DNA of 64,000 nt, taken from contig NZ_CP102770.1 of assembly GCF_038561935.1 (NCBI RefSeq), positions 1,364,001 through 1,428,000 of the forward strand, in the 5' to 3' direction. Below, in pieces: positions 18,312 to 27,248 of this stretch. Source of the stretch: Myxococcus stipitatus (GTDB lineage: Bacteria; Myxococcota; Myxococcia; Myxococcales; Myxococcaceae). The translations under genes and the position numbers were made by a program. The notes below the pieces were generated by a model that did no database searches, was not told the DNA's origin, and saw only the letters and a program-made list of their open reading frames with translations. Position 1 is the stretch's first letter, and each line of letters opens with the position of its first letter.

Positions 18312-19391
18312 TCAGGGCGCGGGGGACGAGACGGTGGCGAGTCTGGGAGCCTCTCCCGACCGCCGCTTCACTCGCAGGGCCAGGCGCTCGACGTACCTCC
18401 ACGACAGGAGCCCCAGGAGCAGCGTGGGAGGAAACGAGAGCAGCGCGTTCTGCCACCACGGCATCGGTCCGCCCATCAGCGCCGTGACGGCTTGCTGCAC
18501 GGGAAAGGCATAGATGTAGACGCCATAGGAGAAGTCCCCATGACGTCCGAAGTGTGCGAGCCGGCTCGGGAGGAACGCGAGGTACATCACCAGGTACGCC
18601 CCGCATGAGCCCATGGCCACCTTCAGCCCGGTCCCCGCCATCGCCGTGCCCGTCAGGACGGCGACACAACCCAGGGCGAGCCACGGGCTCATCCTCACCC
18701 GGTCCCTCCAGAGGTAGAGCACCATCCCGCCCCCGAAGTAGAGCCCGAGCTCCGGCCAGAACCCCAGACGGCCGATGTGCAGGAACGACACTCCCGCCGT
18801 GAGGCACCACCCCACGAGCGCCAGGTCCTTCCGGAGCAGCTTCGCCAGGCCCAGTCCCAGCACGACCAGGTAGAAGCCCACCTCGTACTTCAGCGTCCAC
18901 AGCGAGCCGTTGACGGCGCTCGCATACACGTTCGACTGGAACACCCCCGGCAGCGCCCACTGCGGCTCGATGAGCGTGAGGTTGCGGAGGACGAACGTGT
19001 ACGTCTCCGCGGAGGCGAAGTAGTCCCGCAGCGGCAGGGTGGTGAACACCGCCCCGAGCCCGAAGGCTGTCAGCAGCAGCGACACCGCGAGCCCCGGGAA
19101 GATGCGCAGCGTCCGGGCATGGAGGAACCCACGGGCATCCTGCCCACGCTCCCAGCTTCGCGAGATGAGGACCCCGCTGATGACCAGGAACACCGCGACA
19201 CAGACAATCCCCAGGCTCACCTGGCCATGGGTGAAGACCGTCAGGGGCTCGGTGCCTTCCTTCGGTCCCTCGCCCAACGGAAACGCGTGACTGGCGATGA
19301 CGCCCGAGGCCGCCGCGAAGCGCAGGAAGTCCAGGTTGTTGCTCCGGCCTTCGATGCACTCACGCAGCGTCGGGCGGGACGAGAGGGTCAT
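18312..19391 (-). CDS. Acyltransferase family 3 membrane protein (OafA/NodX-like)
   Basis: 359 residues, about ten hydrophobic segments. The N-terminus has the acyltransferase-3 pattern NNLDFLRFAAASGVIASHAF with the conserved His, then VCVAVFLVISGVLISRSW, where the family's FFxxSGF motif sits, and RTLRIFPGLAVSLL with the usual R-R/K-x10-P-x-Y-like motif. Such enzymes O-acetylate or otherwise acylate sugars at the membrane. ATG 19391 overlaps the upstream GT2 stop by 4 bp. Last gene of a three-gene minus-strand unit; converges on the ROK kinase with a 15-bp gap. Confidence 0.9.
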   Translation of the reverse strand: MTLSSRPTLRECIEGRSNNLDFLRFAAASGVIASHAFPLGEGPKEGTEPLTVFTHGQVSLGIVCVAVFLVISGVLISRSWERGQDARGFLHARTLRIFPGLAVSLLLTAFGLGAVFTTLPLRDYFASAETYTFVLRNLTLIEPQWALPGVFQSNVYASAVNGSLWTLKYEVGFYLVVLGLGLAKLLRKDLALVGWCLTAGVSFLHIGRLGFWPELGLYFGGGMVLYLWRDRVRMSPWLALGCVAVLTGTAMAGTGLKVAMGSCGAYLVMYLAFLPSRLAHFGRHGDFSYGVYIYAFPVQQAVTALMGGPMPWWQNALLSFPPTLLLGLLSWRYVERLALRVKRRSGEAPRLATVSSPAP

Positions 19392-20353
19392 GTCCGTGGC
19401 TCGTGGAGCTGTGAATACGGCCCTTGCACCTGGGCCCAGCGGCTCGCCAGGACGAAGAGAATCTCCCGCACCGCGTCTCCGCGAAGCGCGAGCGCGGGAC
19501 TCGCGAGCCCCGCGCCCAGCAGGCGCGCCCAGTTCTTCACGCGACCGACGCCCGCGAACTCGCGGCCCAGGTAGCGCGCCTCGAGCGTCTTCTCGCTGCG
19601 CACCACCCCCACGATGAGCCGGAGGAAGTACCGGGTCTCGAAGCGGGAGCGCGGGATGAGGTGCCACACCTTCAGCGAGGGCGAATAGACGCGCCGATGT
19701 CCGGCCTTGCCCAGCAGGAATCCGAACTCGATGTCCCCACCACTCAGGAGCTGCTCGCCGAGCCGGTCCGGCATGAGCTGCTCTGGCGTTCGCCACGGCA
19801 CGGCATCGAGGAACGCGGCTCGACGCAGCCACAACCCCGCGCCAATGGTGGGCGCAATCGTCGCCGCCGCGCCGAAGTCGATGGGGGCATCCCCCAGCCG
19901 GTGGTTGATGGCGAGCAGGTGCTCCCGCCGGGAGATGCTCGGCGGCGGTGGCGTCTCGTAGCGCGGATACAACCGTGACACCACGACACCGACCTGCACG
20001 TCCTGGAAGTGCACCAGCCCGTCGGCGACGAAGTTCGGCTCGGGGACGTTGTCATCGTCGAGGAAGCAGACGACGTCCCGCCGCGCGCTCTGGATGCCGC
20101 ACAGCCGCGCGAAGAGGAGCCCCTGCCGCGTCTCCGACACGACCCGGACCTCCACACCCCGCTGACGCAGCCCCGCGACGGATGGGCTCTCCTCGACGAC
20201 CCGCGACGTGCCATCCGTGGAGTTGTTGTCCACGACGACGACCTCGAAGCAGTCGCTCGGTGCCTGCTGCGCGAGCAGCGCCTGGAGGGGTGCTTCGACA
20301 CGCCGCGCGCCGTTGTACGTGGGGATGACCAAGGTGACGCCGGGCTGGTTCAT
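19388..20353 (-). CDS. Glycosyltransferase family 2 protein
   Basis: 321 residues. GT2 motifs: VTLVIPTYNGARRVE, VVVVDNNSTDGTSRVV, LLFARLCGIQSARRDVVCFL followed by the DDDN metal-binding motif (about 98-101), and GGDIEFGFLLGKAGHR near 235. The C-terminal 60 residues contain weakly hydrophobic stretches but no clear helix pair. ATG 20353 overlaps the upstream acyltransferase stop by 4 bp and its own stop overlaps the downstream acyltransferase start by 4 bp. A transferase flanked by two acyltransferases suggests that the sugar it adds is the one being acylated; this is inference. Confidence 0.92.
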   Translation of the reverse strand: MNQPGVTLVIPTYNGARRVEAPLQALLAQQAPSDCFEVVVVDNNSTDGTSRVVEESPSVAGLRQRGVEVRVVSETRQGLLFARLCGIQSARRDVVCFLDDDNVPEPNFVADGLVHFQDVQVGVVVSRLYPRYETPPPPSISRREHLLAINHRLGDAPIDFGAAATIAPTIGAGLWLRRAAFLDAVPWRTPEQLMPDRLGEQLLSGGDIEFGFLLGKAGHRRVYSPSLKVWHLIPRSRFETRYFLRLIVGVVRSEKTLEARYLGREFAGVGRVKNWARLLGAGLASPALALRGDAVREILFVLASRWAQVQGPYSQLHEPRT

Positions 20354-21459
20354 CGCTGTGTCTCCATGTCGGCCCGAAGGGTACCGCGCACGTCGGCCCG
20401 GTGCGCGAGCAGCGCATCCCGGAGCTTGAGGAAGGGTTTCTCCACCGTGACATACGTCACCCACGAGACGCCCAGCGTGAGCGCCAGGAACGCGACGAGG
20501 TCCAGCCCCCATGCGCCCAGCCTCAAGTCCAGACGCTCGAGGACGCGCACCACGAGCCCATGCCACAGATAGGCGCCATAGGAGAGCAGCGCCGTCGGGT
20601 AGATGCCCCAGCGAAGCCACCGCGGAAGCCGCAGCGTCTCGACTCCCACCAGCACCGCGCCGAAGCCGGCCGCGAGCGCGCCGAAAATCCAGACATGGCT
20701 GGTCGTCGTCACGAGCGCGCCATGCCAGCCCACCGCGACCGCCAACAGGATGGCTCCCGCGACGGCGCAGGCGGTGCGCCAGTGGCTCGGCCACTGTCTC
20801 CAGGTGGGCGCGGTCCGCGCCAGGAACACCCCGATGGCGAGTCCATCCAGGTGCTGCTCCGTGGACCACGCCACGAACTCGGGGAGGGTCGACAGGTGCT
20901 CGTTCGGCGGAAGGTCTCGGACATAGAAGGCGCGGGCGAGGACGCTCATTCCCACGGGCACCAGCCAGGCCCACGCGGGCCAGCGACGCCCGCCCAACGC
21001 GAAGGCGAGCAGGGGCAGCACCACGTAGAAGTGCTCCTCCACGCACAGGGACCAGCTCTGCACGAAGTCGCGCGGCATCGAGAAGTTCTGGAGGAACAGC
21101 GCGTAGTGCCAGCCTCCTCCCAGGAAGGGCGTGCCCACCACCCAGGGCTTGAGCGCGTAGAGCGCGAGCACCACGAAGTAGAGCGGCAGGGTGCGCATCC
21201 AGCGCTTCATCCAGAACGTGCGCAGCTGCGAGCCCAGGGACGCGTCCGTCTCCGGCGCGAAGACCTGCCGACCGATGAGGTAGCCGGAGAGGACGAAGAA
21301 GAGGTCCACGCCCATCCACCCATGCGCGAAGGCGGCCCGGAGCGTGAGGGGCACCGCTTCGTGGACGGCCATGGGCGCATGGAAGACCAGCACGCCCAGG
21401 ATGGCGATGGCGCGCAGGAGGTCCAGCCCGTCCATCCTTCGTTCAGGAGCGTGCGTCAA
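20350..21459 (-). CDS. Acyltransferase family 3 membrane protein
   Basis: 369 residues from a TTG at 21459 that has a GGTGGAG about 7 nt upstream; an ATG at 21435 (start MDGLDLLRA) is the alternative and gives 361 residues. N-terminal motif LDLLRAIAILGVLVFHA with the catalytic His, then GVDLFFVLSGYLIGRQ, and KRWMRTLPLYFVVLAL, which match the three conserved blocks of acyltransferase-3 proteins. Around ten membrane segments. First gene of the acyltransferase-GT2-acyltransferase unit; its upstream 402-bp region is shared with the divergent WecA-like gene. Confidence 0.9.
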   Translation of the reverse strand: MTHAPERRMDGLDLLRAIAILGVLVFHAPMAVHEAVPLTLRAAFAHGWMGVDLFFVLSGYLIGRQVFAPETDASLGSQLRTFWMKRWMRTLPLYFVVLALYALKPWVVGTPFLGGGWHYALFLQNFSMPRDFVQSWSLCVEEHFYVVLPLLAFALGGRRWPAWAWLVPVGMSVLARAFYVRDLPPNEHLSTLPEFVAWSTEQHLDGLAIGVFLARTAPTWRQWPSHWRTACAVAGAILLAVAVGWHGALVTTTSHVWIFGALAAGFGAVLVGVETLRLPRWLRWGIYPTALLSYGAYLWHGLVVRVLERLDLRLGAWGLDLVAFLALTLGVSWVTYVTVEKPFLKLRDALLAHRADVRGTLRADMETQR

Positions 21460-21861
21460 CGAACGGCTCCACCATCCGAAAGCGAGCAGTCGTTGCCTCG
21501 TCGCATCGAGGTGCTTCGGGCATCGCGACGGGCTGGGGGAGGGACGCGTTGGGTGTCGCGGAACCGGAGACGCATGGGCACGAGCAGGAGGCGCATTGTG
21601 TCCCCCGTCGCGAAGGCGTCAACAGCGGACAGAGAAGGGCCTGCTCGCAGGCTCCCTTTTCCAATCGGCTGGGAACCTTACAGGGGAGGCCCGCGCGCAG
21701 GTCTGGTGTTGCCTCGCATGTCGTGGAGCGGAAATGTGCATCGAATCTGTGACGTCGGAGGATGGGCGGGTCATCTCGGACGCACGCGTTTGTGTCGCAT
21801 AAGGACATGCATTGACGCGCCGTGACGCCAACCCCCACCATGGGCCGCGCGGCACAACTCG
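21460..21861. promoter_or_regulatory. Divergent intergenic region between acyltransferase and WecA-like genes
   Basis: 402 bp without a credible gene: short frames here are Arg/Pro-rich shadows. It must contain promoters for the minus-strand acyltransferase unit and the plus-strand WecA-like operon. The stretch around 21725-21760 is locally AT-richer (GGAAATGTGCATCGAATCT), the likeliest place for promoter elements. A weak inverted repeat GCCTGC/GCAGGC (21639-21652) precedes CTCCCTTTT. No box could be assigned with confidence. Confidence 0.5.
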
Positions 21862-23346
21862 ATGATCACGTTCTTCGTCGCATTCCTGCTCTCCCTCGCG
21901 GTGGCCCTGACGCTCACGTACGTCGTGCGCAATTGGGCTCGCGCCTGGGGGTGGATGGACCCGGTCGACTCCAGTCGAAAGGTCCACGTCCGGCCCATTC
22001 CCAGGCTCGGCGGCATCGGCATCGTCGCGGGCTTCTTCGCTCCGCTGTGCGCGCTGTTCCTCGTGGACTCCGGCGTCGGGCATCACTTCCGCCTCCACAC
22101 GGAGCTCGTCTACGGCCTGTTCCTCGGCGGCGCGGCCATCGCGGCGCTCGGCCTCTATGACGACCTGCGCGGCGCCAATGCCCGCCTCAAGTTCGGCGTG
22201 CAGTTCCTCGTCGCGCTGGGCCTCTATGCCCTCGGCTTCCGCATCGAGGTCATCGCCAATCCCTTCGGCCCGGAGCTGTCCCTGGGCGTGCTCGGCCTGC
22301 CGTTCACCGTGTTCTGGATGGTCGGTGTCGTCAACGCGCTCAACCTGATTGATGGCCTGGACGGGCTCGCGGGCGGCGTCGCGTTCTTCGGCGTCGGCAC
22401 CAACTTCATCCTCGCGCTCGCGCGGGGAGACATCCTGTTGTGCCTGCTGATGGCGGCGCTCGCCGGCGCCATCCTCGGGTTCCTGGTCTTCAACTTCAAC
22501 CCGGCCTCCATCTTCATGGGGGACACGGGCAGCATGTTCCTGGGCTTCGTGCTCGCGGCGGTGTCCATCAAGACGAGCACCAAGAGCGGCACGGCCGTGG
22601 CCATGTTCGTGCCTGTCATGGCGCTGGGCCTGCCCATCATGGACACGCTGCTCGCCGTGGTGCGCCGCTCGCTCCTGGGGCGCCCGCTCTTCAGCGCGGA
22701 CAAGGAGCACATCCATCACCGCATCATGAGCCGCATGGTGCTCAGCCATCGCTCCACCGTTCTGGTGCTCTATGGCCTGTGCGGACTCTTCACGCTGACG
22801 GCGCTAGGGCTGAACTTCGCCAACAGCGTGCAGAGCGCGCTGCTGCTCAGCGGTATGGGCGTGGTCATTGTGGTGCTCATGCGCAAGCTGGGCTACCTGG
22901 ACCTCGCGCGCGCGGGAGACATGCAGCAGACCCGACAGCGCAACATCCGGCTGCGCTCGCTGGTGAAGGACGTCTCCGCGTCGGTCCGCGCCGCGAAGTC
23001 CGTGCAGGAGGTCTGGACCGCGGTCCGCGCCCTGGCCGAGGGCCTGGACGTGTCGAGGCTGGAGCTCCGCTTCCAGCACGTCCGCAACGAGCTCACCGAG
23101 GGCATCGTCTTCGAGACCCAGCGCGCCCCGGGCAGTCCGGTCTCCTTCGACCTGCGCCTCGACGTGAAGGATGGGGACTCGGTGATTGGCGCGCTGTCGC
23201 TGGCGTGGGCCAACGGACGCAACGCCACCAGCCGCGATGAGGAGCTGGCGCTGGAGTTGGTGGCGGACGCGGTGGCCGAGCGCTCCGCGAGGCTCTTCGC
23301 GCACGCCGACGCGGACCCCTCACGGGTCGTCATGCTGAGGCGTTGA
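21862..23346 (+). CDS. WecA/MraY-like undecaprenyl-phosphate sugar-1-phosphate transferase with C-terminal GAF-like domain
   Basis: 494 residues. The first 340 are a polytopic phosphoglycosyltransferase core: PRLGGIGIVAGF near 50, DDLRG (Mg-binding Asp pair) near 95, NLIDGLDGLAGG (about 160-171), MGDTGSMFLG (about 218) and EHIHHR (about 284), all classic for WecA/MraY/TagO relatives. It would start repeat-unit synthesis by moving HexNAc-1-P or hexose-1-P to undecaprenyl phosphate at the inner face of the membrane. The extra 150 C-terminal residues (about 345-490) are soluble and end in a pattern like GAF domains (GALSLAWANGRN, then a long helix), which is unusual. Followed at 3 bp by a nucleotidyltransferase-fold gene. 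Confidence 0.92.
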   Translation: MITFFVAFLLSLAVALTLTYVVRNWARAWGWMDPVDSSRKVHVRPIPRLGGIGIVAGFFAPLCALFLVDSGVGHHFRLHTELVYGLFLGGAAIAALGLYDDLRGANARLKFGVQFLVALGLYALGFRIEVIANPFGPELSLGVLGLPFTVFWMVGVVNALNLIDGLDGLAGGVAFFGVGTNFILALARGDILLCLLMAALAGAILGFLVFNFNPASIFMGDTGSMFLGFVLAAVSIKTSTKSGTAVAMFVPVMALGLPIMDTLLAVVRRSLLGRPLFSADKEHIHHRIMSRMVLSHRSTVLVLYGLCGLFTLTALGLNFANSVQSALLLSGMGVVIVVLMRKLGYLDLARAGDMQQTRQRNIRLRSLVKDVSASVRAAKSVQEVWTAVRALAEGLDVSRLELRFQHVRNELTEGIVFETQRAPGSPVSFDLRLDVKDGDSVIGALSLAWANGRNATSRDEELALELVADAVAERSARLFAHADADPSRVVMLRR

Positions 23347-23349
23347 GGC

Positions 23350-24375
23350 GTGGCGGGCTCGCCGCATGCCCTCGTGGACCTGCTGCGCTCCTGGCCAGCG
23401 CCACCGGAAGCGCCTGCTCCCGAAGGCGCCGCGGCCGCTGAGTTCGTGCGCGCGGCCGTGCGCCATGGCCTCGCGGGATTCGTGGCCCATGTGGTGGGAC
23501 AGGCGGGCTGGGAGCTGCCCGCCGAGGCGAGCGCGCTGCTTCGCCGCGAGTCCCTCACGGGCGCGGCTCGCTCGCTCCAGGTGAAGGCGCTGCTGCTGCG
23601 GAGCCTGGACGTGCTGGCCTCCGAGCGCGTGGTGCCCGTGCTGCTCAAGGGCTATGGGCTGGCGCGGAGGCTCTACCCAGATCCGCTCCAGCGGGCCACG
23701 CGCGACGTGGACCTGTTGGTGTCTCGGCGGGACGTGCCCATCGCGACGCGAGCCCTCTCGGGGTTGGGGTTGAGCGTCCGCCCCTCGCGCGACGGACGCC
23801 ACGCGGAGGCCGACTCACACCACGTCGAGCTGGAAGGACCCGCGGGCCTGGTCGAGCTGCACTTCCGCGCGCTCGCGGGCTGGGGGCAGGCGCTGGAAGG
23901 GGATGCGCTGGTGGAGCGCGCGGTGGTGGGGGAGCTCGAGGGCCGCCGCGTGAAGTGGCTGCGCCCCGAGGACGAAGCCGTGTACCTGGCCCTGCATGCC
24001 AGCAATCACCTCCTGCAGCGGATGGCGTGGCTCTTCGACTTGAAGCTGCTCGCCGGGCACGCGCTGGACTGGACCCGGGTGGTCGAGGCGGCGCGTGGCA
24101 CGGAGCTGCCTCAGCTGGCCTGGTACGCGTGGGACGCCGCGCGGCGGAGGCTCGGGGCCGCTGTTCCGGACTCCGTGCTGTCCGCGCTCGAGCCCCCTCC
24201 ATGGCAGCGCATCCTGGCGGAGCGCTTCTTCACGGAGCCACGGCTCGTGGACGCGGAGCTTCTGCACAGCAAGCCCGCATGGGTCGCGGCGAAGCTGCTT
24301 CTGGCGCCCCGGCCCGCTGCCATGGCGCGGTACGCGCTCCGACGCCTGGAGACCGCGGCCAGAAGACTCCGGTGA
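23350..24375 (+). CDS. Nucleotidyltransferase-fold protein (NTP_transf_5-like)
   Basis: 341 residues. The recognisable part is VVPVLLKGYGLARRLYPDP followed by ATRDVDLLVSR, the KG...DxD arrangement of the uncharacterised nucleotidyltransferase family PF14907, then a VELHF strand with a third acidic residue and EDEAVYLALHASNH. The family occurs in polysaccharide and lasso-peptide-type loci, with no settled reaction. GTG 23350 lies 3 bp after the WecA-like stop, so it is almost certainly co-transcribed. Family identity is from memory of its motif; a role in modifying sugars or lipid-linked intermediates is inferred only from neighbours. Confidence 0.8.
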   Translation: MAGSPHALVDLLRSWPAPPEAPAPEGAAAAEFVRAAVRHGLAGFVAHVVGQAGWELPAEASALLRRESLTGAARSLQVKALLLRSLDVLASERVVPVLLKGYGLARRLYPDPLQRATRDVDLLVSRRDVPIATRALSGLGLSVRPSRDGRHAEADSHHVELEGPAGLVELHFRALAGWGQALEGDALVERAVVGELEGRRVKWLRPEDEAVYLALHASNHLLQRMAWLFDLKLLAGHALDWTRVVEAARGTELPQLAWYAWDAARRRLGAAVPDSVLSALEPPPWQRILAERFFTEPRLVDAELLHSKPAWVAAKLLLAPRPAAMARYALRRLETAARRLR

Positions 24376-24392
24376 GCCACGGGCTGACGGGG

Positions 24393-24761
24393 ATGAATCA
24401 GTCCAGGCTCCAGGATAGTGTCATCGCTGCGGACGGGACGGAGCGCGGCGCGATGATGCTCGAAGAGCTTTTCTCTTGGGTGACGGGGACCGGGGTCGTG
24501 TTGAGCTGGCTGACCGCGGTCCTGGGCGGCAGGTTCCTGAAGGGGGCCGCCATCAACGGGCGGTTGCCTCGGAGCCACCGCGAGCTGGGGGCCACGTTCT
24601 TCGCGCTGGGCCCTGTTCGTGCGCGCCACCTGCAGCTCCTGGGGCTCTTGTGGTTCTTCACCTGCCTCGTGTCCATTGTCCCCTACCTGATGCTGATGGC
24701 CTTCATCCGGGTGGAGTGGGGATGGCTGATTGCCCGGTGGATGAGGGACCTCTCCCTCTGA
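24393..24761 (+). CDS. Small membrane protein of unknown function
   Basis: About 122 residues from ATG 24393; ATG 24453 or 24456 would give about 100 and begins nearer the first hydrophobic segment. Two or three membrane segments are visible: FSWVTGTGVVLSWLTAVLGG and, near the C-terminus, LQLLGLLWFFTCLVSIVPYLMLMAF split by short loops. Basic residues between them (RFLKGAAINGRLPRSHR) suggest a cytoplasmic loop. No family recognised. It sits between two nucleotidyltransferase-fold genes on the same strand, so it may anchor or partner them. It could also be a spurious frame, but the hydrophobic pattern and position favour a real gene. Confidence 0.5.
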   Translation: MNQSRLQDSVIAADGTERGAMMLEELFSWVTGTGVVLSWLTAVLGGRFLKGAAINGRLPRSHRELGATFFALGPVRARHLQLLGLLWFFTCLVSIVPYLMLMAFIRVEWGWLIARWMRDLSL

Positions 24762-24873
24762 GGGCCGGAGCCCGGGTCGCACCCAGGGGCCGGGCACTGT
24801 CGGGTGGCCGCCACTGGGGGGAGCTCAGGCAGTGATTGCAGGCCATGCGGTGGGCCCGTTAAAGGGGGCCACC

Positions 24874-25845
24874 ATGCCGCTCAGCCTGCTCGACACCTTC
24901 CGCGTCCTCGCCTCGTTCGACCCTCCGCGAGGTGCCCTCAAGGGCGCGCCCTGGGACGAGTACGTCGACTGGGCCATCGCCCAGGGCCTGGCGCCGCTGG
25001 CGGCCTACAACCTCGAGTACCGCCTGGGCCCCACCGCGGCCCCCGAGTGGGCCCGCGACCGGCTGCTCGCCGTCTACCAGGGCTCCGTCAACGACAACGT
25101 GATGAAGCTCGTCAACTTCAAGCAGGTCGTCGACGAGCTCCAGGGCCGCAAGCTCGTCCTCATGGGCGCCGCCGCCTTCGCCGAGGCGCTCTATCCGCAC
25201 ATCGGCTTCCGCCCCGTGCTGGAGCTCCAGCTCCTCATGCGCCGCATGGACGTGGACGGCTTCGCGGGCTTCCTCTCCAACCACGAGTTCCGTCCCGACT
25301 CCGTCCCGTCCCACAGCGGCGCCACCAAGGTCGTCACCGACGGGCGCACCTCCATCTCCCTCTTCTCGGACATCCTCGGCCCCCAGCGCCGGGAGCAGGC
25401 CCTGGGCATCATCGAGCGGGCGAAGCCCATGAAGGTCTACGGGCCCTCCATGTTCCGCGCGGACCTGGAGGACTCTGTGCTGCTCGTCTGCCTGGAGCAC
25501 GCGCGTCAGGGGTATGACGTACCCTGGTTGTCCTTCATCGACCTGCGCGAGCTCGTCACGGGGGCGAAGTGGATGGGAGGCGTGTACTCCCGCCCGCTCG
25601 ACATCCCGGCGCTGCTCGCCCGTGCCGCGGAGTGGCGCCTGGAGCGCGCCCTCTACACGTCGCTGTCCATCGTCGCCCGGCTCTTCCCGGAGGCCGCCGC
25701 CGATGCCACCGCCGCGCTGCCTCCGCTGCGCCGAGCCACCCGTGAACTTCTGGACCGTACGGTGGTGGGTCCAATCAGCACCCCCGGCCAGACGTCCGCT
25801 CTCAGGGGCTTGGAAAGAGTGCGCCGTCTGCTCACTGGACAGTAG
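24874..25845 (+). CDS. Nucleotidyltransferase-fold protein, second copy (NTP_transf_5-like)
   Basis: 323 residues. Same general layout as the gene at 23350: an N-terminal helical part, then VVDELQGRKLVLMGAAAFAEALYPH and a strand that in the first copy carries DVDLL but here reads PVLELQLLMRR, so the Asp pair is replaced. C-terminal helical region similar. It may therefore be catalytically dead or a diverged paralogue. ATG 24874 has AGGGGG upstream at good spacing; an upstream in-frame start at 24832 lacks one. About 100 bp precede ugd. The family assignment rests on fold-like similarity to its neighbour and is tentative. Confidence 0.7.
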   Translation: MPLSLLDTFRVLASFDPPRGALKGAPWDEYVDWAIAQGLAPLAAYNLEYRLGPTAAPEWARDRLLAVYQGSVNDNVMKLVNFKQVVDELQGRKLVLMGAAAFAEALYPHIGFRPVLELQLLMRRMDVDGFAGFLSNHEFRPDSVPSHSGATKVVTDGRTSISLFSDILGPQRREQALGIIERAKPMKVYGPSMFRADLEDSVLLVCLEHARQGYDVPWLSFIDLRELVTGAKWMGGVYSRPLDIPALLARAAEWRLERALYTSLSIVARLFPEAAADATAALPPLRRATRELLDRTVVGPISTPGQTSALRGLERVRRLLTGQ

Positions 25846-25946
25846 GCCCGACGGGTTGCCCGGCCGGCCCTGGGACGGGCTTTCTTTCCGAGCGCGTCCC
25901 GGCGTATGAGTTCCAGCCAAGACATCGCCACACTGGGACTCCTTCA

Positions 25947-27248
25947 ATGCGTATTGCCATCATCGGAACGGGCTACGTCGGCCTGGTCGCGGGCACCTGC
26001 TTCGCGGACTCGGGCAACGACGTCACGTGCGTGGATATCGACGAGCGGAAGATTCGCATGCTCCAGGCGGGCGAGGTGCCCATCTACGAGCCGGGTCTCG
26101 AGGAGCTCATCAAGAAGAACGTGCGGGAGAAGCGCCTGTTCTTCACGCGGGACCTGCCCGAGGCCGTCTCCAACGCGCACGTCGTCTTCATCGCCGTGGG
26201 CACGCCCGAGGGCGAGAGCGGCGACGCCGACCTCCAGTACGTGCTGGCCGCCGCCGAGCAGATTGGCAAGGCGATGAAGCAGTACACGGTGGTCGTCGAC
26301 AAGAGCACCGTGCCGGTGGGCACCGCGGACAAGGTGCGCGAGTCCATCCGCAAGGTGACGAGCATCGAGTTCGACGTCGTCTCCAACCCGGAGTTCCTCA
26401 AGGAAGGCGCCGCTCTGGACGACTTCCTCAAGCCGGACCGCGTCGTCATCGGCGTGGACTCCGAGCGCGCGCGCAAGGTGATGGGCGAGCTGTACGCCCC
26501 CTTCGTGCGTACGGAGAACCCGGTGCTGTTCATGGACACGCGCTCGGCGGAGCTGACCAAGTACGCGGCCAACGCGATGCTGGCCACGCGCATCTCGTTC
26601 ATGAACGACATCTCCGCGCTCTGCGAGAAGGTGGGCGCGGACGTGGACTTCGTGCGCAAGGGCCTGGGCTCGGACCGGCGCATCGGCTACCCGTTCCTCT
26701 TCCCGGGCGTGGGCTACGGCGGCTCGTGCTTCCCCAAGGACGTGAAGGCGCTGGGCGCCACCGCGCGCGAGTTCGGCCTGGAGCTGGACCTGCTGCGCGC
26801 CGTGGAGCGCACCAATGAGCGGCAGAAGAAGCTGTTGGTGAACAAGGCCACCAAGCACTTCGGCGGCTCGCTCGAGGGCAAGAAGTTCGGCGTGTGGGGC
26901 CTGGCCTTCAAGCCGAAGACGGACGACATGCGCGAGGCGCCGTCCATCGACGTCATCGAGGGCCTCATCGGCAAGGGCGCGACGGTGGTGGCGCACGACC
27001 CGGTGGCCACCCACTCGGCCAGGCGCGTCTTCGGCGACCGCATCCGCTACGCCAGCGTCCCCTACGAGGCGCTGGAGGGCGTGGACGCGCTCTTCGTGGT
27101 GACGGAGTGGAACGAGTTCCGTCACCCGGACTTCGAGCGCATGAAGTCGCTGATGAAGGCGCCGGTCATCTTCGACGGGCGCAACGTGTTCGACCCGGTG
27201 CGCATGCGCGAGCTGGGCTTCACGTACTTCGGCATCGGCCGCCGGTGA
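25947..27248 (+). CDS. ugd: UDP-glucose 6-dehydrogenase
   Basis: 433 residues, normal for the family. It oxidises UDP-glucose to UDP-glucuronate with two NAD+. N-terminal NAD-binding GTGYVGLVAG (7-16) and Asp at the end of strand 2 (CVDID), KSTVPVGT at about 114, NPEFLKEG at about 146, KYAANAMLA with the catalytic Lys, and the active-site Cys261 in GYGGSCFPKD. The C-terminal domain has GLAFKPKTDDMREAPS. It supplies the acidic sugar donor, so the surface polysaccharide probably contains glucuronic acid or a sugar derived from it. The following acyltransferase GTG overlaps its stop by 4 bp. Confidence 0.97.
   Translation: MRIAIIGTGYVGLVAGTCFADSGNDVTCVDIDERKIRMLQAGEVPIYEPGLEELIKKNVREKRLFFTRDLPEAVSNAHVVFIAVGTPEGESGDADLQYVLAAAEQIGKAMKQYTVVVDKSTVPVGTADKVRESIRKVTSIEFDVVSNPEFLKEGAALDDFLKPDRVVIGVDSERARKVMGELYAPFVRTENPVLFMDTRSAELTKYAANAMLATRISFMNDISALCEKVGADVDFVRKGLGSDRRIGYPFLFPGVGYGGSCFPKDVKALGATAREFGLELDLLRAVERTNERQKKLLVNKATKHFGGSLEGKKFGVWGLAFKPKTDDMREAPSIDVIEGLIGKGATVVAHDPVATHSARRVFGDRIRYASVPYEALEGVDALFVVTEWNEFRHPDFERMKSLMKAPVIFDGRNVFDPVRMRELGFTYFGIGRR

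Noticed and set aside
21639..21660. Terminator-like GCCTGC-TC-GCAGGC followed by CTCCCTTTT
   Set aside because: A 2-nt loop is not feasible, the shortened stem is weak, and no transcript is expected to end there.
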